Source of the DNA: Anopheles merus | Taxonomy: Eukaryota > Arthropoda > Insecta > Diptera > Culicidae | DNA: 64,000 bases | Reading direction: 5' to 3' | NCBI RefSeq assembly: GCF_017562075.2 | Contig: NC_054083.1 | Location: 37,307,755-37,371,754, forward strand | Shown here: positions 59,286 through 64,000 of the stretch, one piece after another | Numbering within the stretch: position 1 is the stretch's first letter | Layout of the letters: the number at the start of each line of letters is the position of its first letter | Made by a program: the position numbers and the translations under genes | Notes under the pieces: model-generated | The model's input: the letters and a program-made list of their open reading frames with translations, nothing else | Database searches by the model: none | Told to the model about the DNA's origin: nothing

Positions 59286-62200
59286 GGGTCGAGAGACATT
59301 GACTGCATGTTTAAGCTACGCATTTTTTTTTTACAATTAAAGCTCGCTTTAGGGGAACTTGATTGTTTGTTTGGCGGCGGTAGTGATAGTTCTACTCGAG
59401 AAACTGCACACTGCTACATCGATCTATCTAGAATCCCGTAAACATCCGTTTAGCATTAAATGCCCTTACATCCGGATTGGTTTCCCGGCACAACGAACGA
59501 AGTAAAATATAACTAAAAATAAGAGAAAAGGTTAAACCATCGCTAGGTGAAGAAGAGTATTTTAAATGTACGATTAGTCGAAAAGCAGGATGCAACCTGC
59601 TTTCATCTTTTTCACATACAACTTTTCCAAGTATTAAATTCATACCAATCACACTGGTTGACTAAACTGGTCAAATTCACACGCACGGCACCAAATTCTC
59701 ATATTTCACGAGCGGAAATCAGTCTCCAGTTTCGTGCCCTCTCAATTACCATATGGTTTTTGCATGTTCGCATACAAGAATAGTCCAAGGGCAAACAGGT
59801 TCCCCATACCCTTTTTCGTGCTTGTGTCATGTTATGCTTACCTGAAATGAAATAGAAAAAAGAGAATAATTAATATTAAAGAAGTGCAACAGTTCGTTTA
59901 GTGATTAGCTGTTTTAATTGTCAAATTAAAGATCAGCAGCATAAAAATGATTATAATATTACATTTTAATCAGTTTTTTTAGCATTACAAAGTAATGACA
60001 AAACTGCAATTAGTTATTCCCAGGTGGCTTATCTTTTTACCATTTTTGCCAAATCCATGTGCAGCCATGTTTTATTAATTTATTATCCAAGACAGCGTAC
60101 ATTACTGTTGTGTGAGTTCCCCGGGCCACTTTTAAGCTAGTTAATTCCGCATACTATTCCGTCTGCAGAATCATACACTGCGTAAACATTAATTAAATGC
60201 AAACTGCAGGTGCTTAAGCTGCATCGTAAACAAGGACACAACGCCAACAGCTGGCTCTGCCAGTGGTGCTTGACTGACTCCCACCACTCCCAGATAGAGA
60301 GAGAGCGACGATCAGAACCATCCAGTATCCTCTCCTATCACACACCACAACCACAGTGGCACGGAAAATCCAGATCGTTATGGTTCTAAATGAAAGCGTA
60401 AATTATTATTAACATTATTACGACGGCCGCTTTCGGCGGCACATTTGCTCGCGATCGTCCACCGTGCTCTGCTACTCCTCGTTGAAGTGCCAATGGGCTA
60501 TCTTTAATTGCTCCCCTCAACCCCTTTTTCCCACACAAATGGCAGCACTTTGACTTAACGAAGGAGAAAAATGCATCTGCATGTGTGCATATTAATGCTT
60601 TTAAATTGGTGGTGCATTTCGTCCGGCACACACGTTCGCAGAGATTCGACCTCGCGAACCAAAACCAAACAAAACAGCATAGAGCAAAAGGAACATACTC
60701 TCTGTGGGTGTGCGCAGTCAAACTCATTCATCAACGTACACTAATGAGTCATAAAGGTTACGAGTATTGCGATTTTGCTCTCGCAAAAAATACGTTTTGG
60801 ACAAATTTTTAAACTGCAATTATACAAACGATCAAAGGGATCGAAACGTAAGCAAATTCCCTAATAACAACACCAACCAAAGCAAACTGTAAACCACACA
60901 AATTATGAGAAAAACAACCATCAAACACATTATTCCTTTTTCAAACATAGCAATTATAGGTCACGCGAAACTTTGTGCACGGCTCAATTATGCAACACTT
61001 CTAGGTCTCGTGTTCTCGCAGTCAAGGCCCTTTGACTTTACTCTAATGACAACTCTATCCATCATGCATTATTGGGGAGGGAGAACTAAAAACCTTCGTT
61101 CACTGCACAAGTCGCAGCAGCATAAGCTCATTAAAATCGAATTACCAACGATCAAACGTAAGCTCTGCCCCGGCCCTCATGGCATGGATTTTTGGATCGA
61201 TTTTCATGCACTCATGCAAAACAGCGGAAGGTTGTTTTTTTACGGAGCAATCCGGAAGTGAAGTTTTTTCTCCCTTCTTTTCCAAGCTGGTTACCAAACC
61301 AGTCCTTCTGGCCACAGTAATCGGATAGTTTAACCTAATTTAGCAAAGGTCTTGCAAGCCACAAACACATACACCTAGTATTGTTCGGTGCGAAAGTGAA
61401 AAATCAATACCGCACGAGCACCACACACCAAGTGCAAAGCTGCTGCTGCTCCATACGATGACGTCAAAATGCAGGTCTTCCACAAACTGGGGCAGCAAAA
61501 ATCGGTCAATTTCACTCAGCCTTGCAGGCAGGCGGCTGCCTCCTGCGGCCCTTTATGTGTGAACAACAACTACTACTACTCTACTCGTACCTGCAGGTTT
61601 CGAATGGGAAACCAAAAAAAAAATGGGAGGAAAAACAGCCAATCGTTGCACTTGACCTTTCATCGAAACTGCAGAGGGGATATGAAACAGCTTTCTCGCC
61701 CAGCCATATGCAAAGGGGTTTTTAGGGCTCACATGGCGTTCTTTGTTCGCAAAATGATGATAGATCACGACCTTCCGTGGAAGTTCGTGCAGATACACCC
61801 ATTTGACCACATGTCCTTCTTTCGTTGACCTCCTGTTAATGAGTGAAAAACCGTGACTTATCATTTTCTAGGTTTTTAAATTGGCAATTGCACATTACTT
61901 TGGTATTGCTTCCTTCTAATAATACCATCACCATTAACGCTACCCCAAGCAGAGTAATTTGCATGTGAGATATTGTAAAGTAGGGTACACCGCAGGTCTC
62001 TTGTTTATAAAGGAATGTCGATTCAATTAAATCCTTTTGAAATTAATGGGAATATTGAAATCATATGTCAAACTAACAAGCTATGATTGTGACTCCACAT
62101 TGACATTGTGTACAACTATTCCACCATGAGAACGACTGGATCTAAACGTCTAATAAACAACATACGTTATGTTCCTTTCCCACCCGTTAATGAGGTATTC

Positions 62201-64000
62201 AAACGCATAAAATACAAACAGCAACATCACTCTGTGACACATCGTCACCAAATAGCAAATTCCTGCAGGCAGCAACTAATTACAGTCATCATCTTCATCC
62301 TCAACAAAAAAATCGATCTTATTTCAGATAGATGACCCCAAACCTATTACCTATTGACCTGGTTTTACACCATTCTTTCCCATTGCTTTCCATTTTTACA
62401 ATAAACATCACACACACACACACGTTGGCAACACATTGGAGTCTCGAAAATAAAGCGGAAATTGTTTTACACATTCGAAGAAGAAAAAAAAAGCTAAAGG
62501 CTGAGAAACATGTTGGTGCTCAGCACACATCACAGCATCGCATACAGACGCCCCCCGGACCAGACAAATCGTATCTAAATTTATGTTCTTCCTCTTTCGA
62601 CATTGTAACACACCCCAATCGACCCAATGGGAAGGGTAGAGCATTTCTATAACCTTCTCCTTGGCACACGTGCAGTCTTCTTTTCACAAGATCTACGTTC
62701 GATTCCGCTCACCGTGCCGGTCATCCATCCTCCAAGACATTCATCTCAAAACGCTACGACTAAACCACCAAACCATATACTCCGAACATTTCTCAATCCC
62801 TTTTCTTTTCCAACTGCATCGCCGCTTCGCATCACCCGTGATCGTGAGGAAACGGGCAAATTAGCGTACCAGAGCAGCACACCCAGCAGAGAGGAGAAAG
62901 AAAAACAGCAGAAACCTTTTCGCTACCGTTTGTGCACGTGTTATTCCTGCCTCATTTCCGTGCGCTAGGCTCGCTGCTCTCGCAGGAAGGAAGGAAGGGT
63001 CAGTTCGTCGCTTCGGTGGTCACGATGTAATTTATGATTCGGCACCGTACGACGAATCGCGGGCTAAACATAGCCACAGCGGTGTCCACTTCTTTCTCTT
63101 CCGTGGGAAAGAGCCGCTGCCGAGGAGGGGGTTGTTCTTTGATTTTTGCGATTTATTCGAAAACCTTCAGTAAAACTCCCCCTCCAACGGTAAGTCGCAA
63201 AACCAAGCGCAGGCGACGAACACTCCTCCATTCATGCCGATATTTGCTCCCAATTCCAGATTGCGGTGACGGCGACCTCGCTTTCGCTTTTTTTTCCCCC
63301 CACAAGCAGCCATTTGCACAGCATCCTCTAGCGCGCATCTCACACACGAGAAAGATTGGTCCATATTTGGAGTCTGTCGAAGAATTTGCGAAACCCGCGA
63401 AACCCCCGAAAAAGCGGCTCGCCGGGGTCGTTTGGGGCGATTTATTGCACTGCCCCACTAACATATCTTCGGCGGCGGTGGCCAAGCGATGAGAAACACA
63501 CTTATCTCGAGACGGAATCGGCGAAGGAAACATTGCTCCCCAACTCCCCCCAACTAGTACCCGAGAGAAGGTTGCACACATATGCGGCGTTTGTCACTTT
63601 CCGATTAGTCACTTTCAAGCTCATCGGAAGGATTTACAAGCATCCACATAAATGTAGTGGCTGACCCCAAAAGCTAGGGCGGCGTATTAGGCAAACATCC
63701 CGGACAGACTGTGAAGAGGTGCGCTAGAAGGCTCCCTCCTCCTTTCTTTCGAGTGGCTTTTTTTGCGTACTTTTATGGTGCGCTAAGGATGTGGCATCTG
63801 TTTGCTGTTTGGCTTTAGAGCTGAAGCAAAAAAAGACCCTAGCTTGATTAGTTACCTTTTATGGAAGGGTAAAGAAGCTAAAGAGCGAGATAGAGGAGAA
63901 AAAACATCACCGAATGTATCATTTGCATTACATCATGTGCGCACTCTCTAAGCAAAAAAAAAGATTAGAGGTCACACGAGCTGGCGGTGACGCCGCTGTC
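59286..64000. other. No confident gene
   Basis: AT-rich with the (CA)n at 62409. The right end, 63000-63500, is GC-richer and open in several frames on both strands, with no recognisable protein. Confidence 0.5.
62409..62423 (+). repeat. (CA)n microsatellite
   Basis: Seven to eight CA units. Confidence 0.95.

Noticed and set aside
1..64000. CRISPR arrays, bacterial operons, rRNA or mitochondrial insertions
   Set aside because: No regularly spaced repeats, ribosome-binding sites or long contiguous genes; the sequence is insect nuclear DNA.

Overview
The window looks like nuclear DNA of an Anopheles mosquito. The evidence is two copies of a tRNA-headed SINE that I recognise as SINE200-like (about 2242-2449 and 52288-52499), TA-flanked non-autonomous DNA transposons, dense CA/GA microsatellites, insect-type splice signals, and coding exons with His/Gln repeats. 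There are no bacterial operons, ribosome-binding sites, rRNA genes, tRNA genes or CRISPR arrays. Almost every long open frame is a chance frame; coding DNA is a very small part of the 64 kb.

The best-supported gene lies on the minus strand at the left end. Two phase-compatible exons (6946-6728, then 3029-2551) encode part of a coiled-coil protein with a Gly/Ser linker and a His/Gln/Ser-rich tail. The second exon ends in a sequence that is both a stop codon (TGG TAA) and a good splice donor (CTG|GTAAGA), so the C-terminus is ambiguous. Another open segment downstream on the same strand (976-728) could be a further exon or 3' UTR. A CpG-rich block at 30420-30720 has two initiator-like TCAGTTATC motifs and a strong donor on the minus strand. 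It may be a promoter and first non-coding exon, possibly for this gene, which would make the space between mostly intron.

On the plus strand at 15134-15436 a possible small set of coding exons is joined by two insect-sized introns (54 and 79 bases) and ends in a short tail with a hydrophobic C-terminus. It has no recognisable family. Weaker exon-like segments (40384-40695, 46986-47150, 58177-58393, 59211-59285) and an open frame at 29161-29577 are listed at low confidence.

Mobile DNA: SINE copies at 2242 (12-base target duplication) and 52288 (8-base duplication, within a degenerate GACTCC-rich repeat); a 401-base TA-flanked MITE at 25647-26047 whose left end carries three copies of a terminal motif; a 368-base TA-flanked MITE at 56540-56907; and a probable lone LTR at 26925-27271 with TATA and polyadenylation motifs and a primer-binding-like downstream sequence. 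The rest is AT-rich intronic or intergenic sequence with microsatellites. I did not find a convincing novel multi-gene system; the points most worth following are the ambiguous exon end, the plus-strand mini-exons, the CpG island and the transposon structures.
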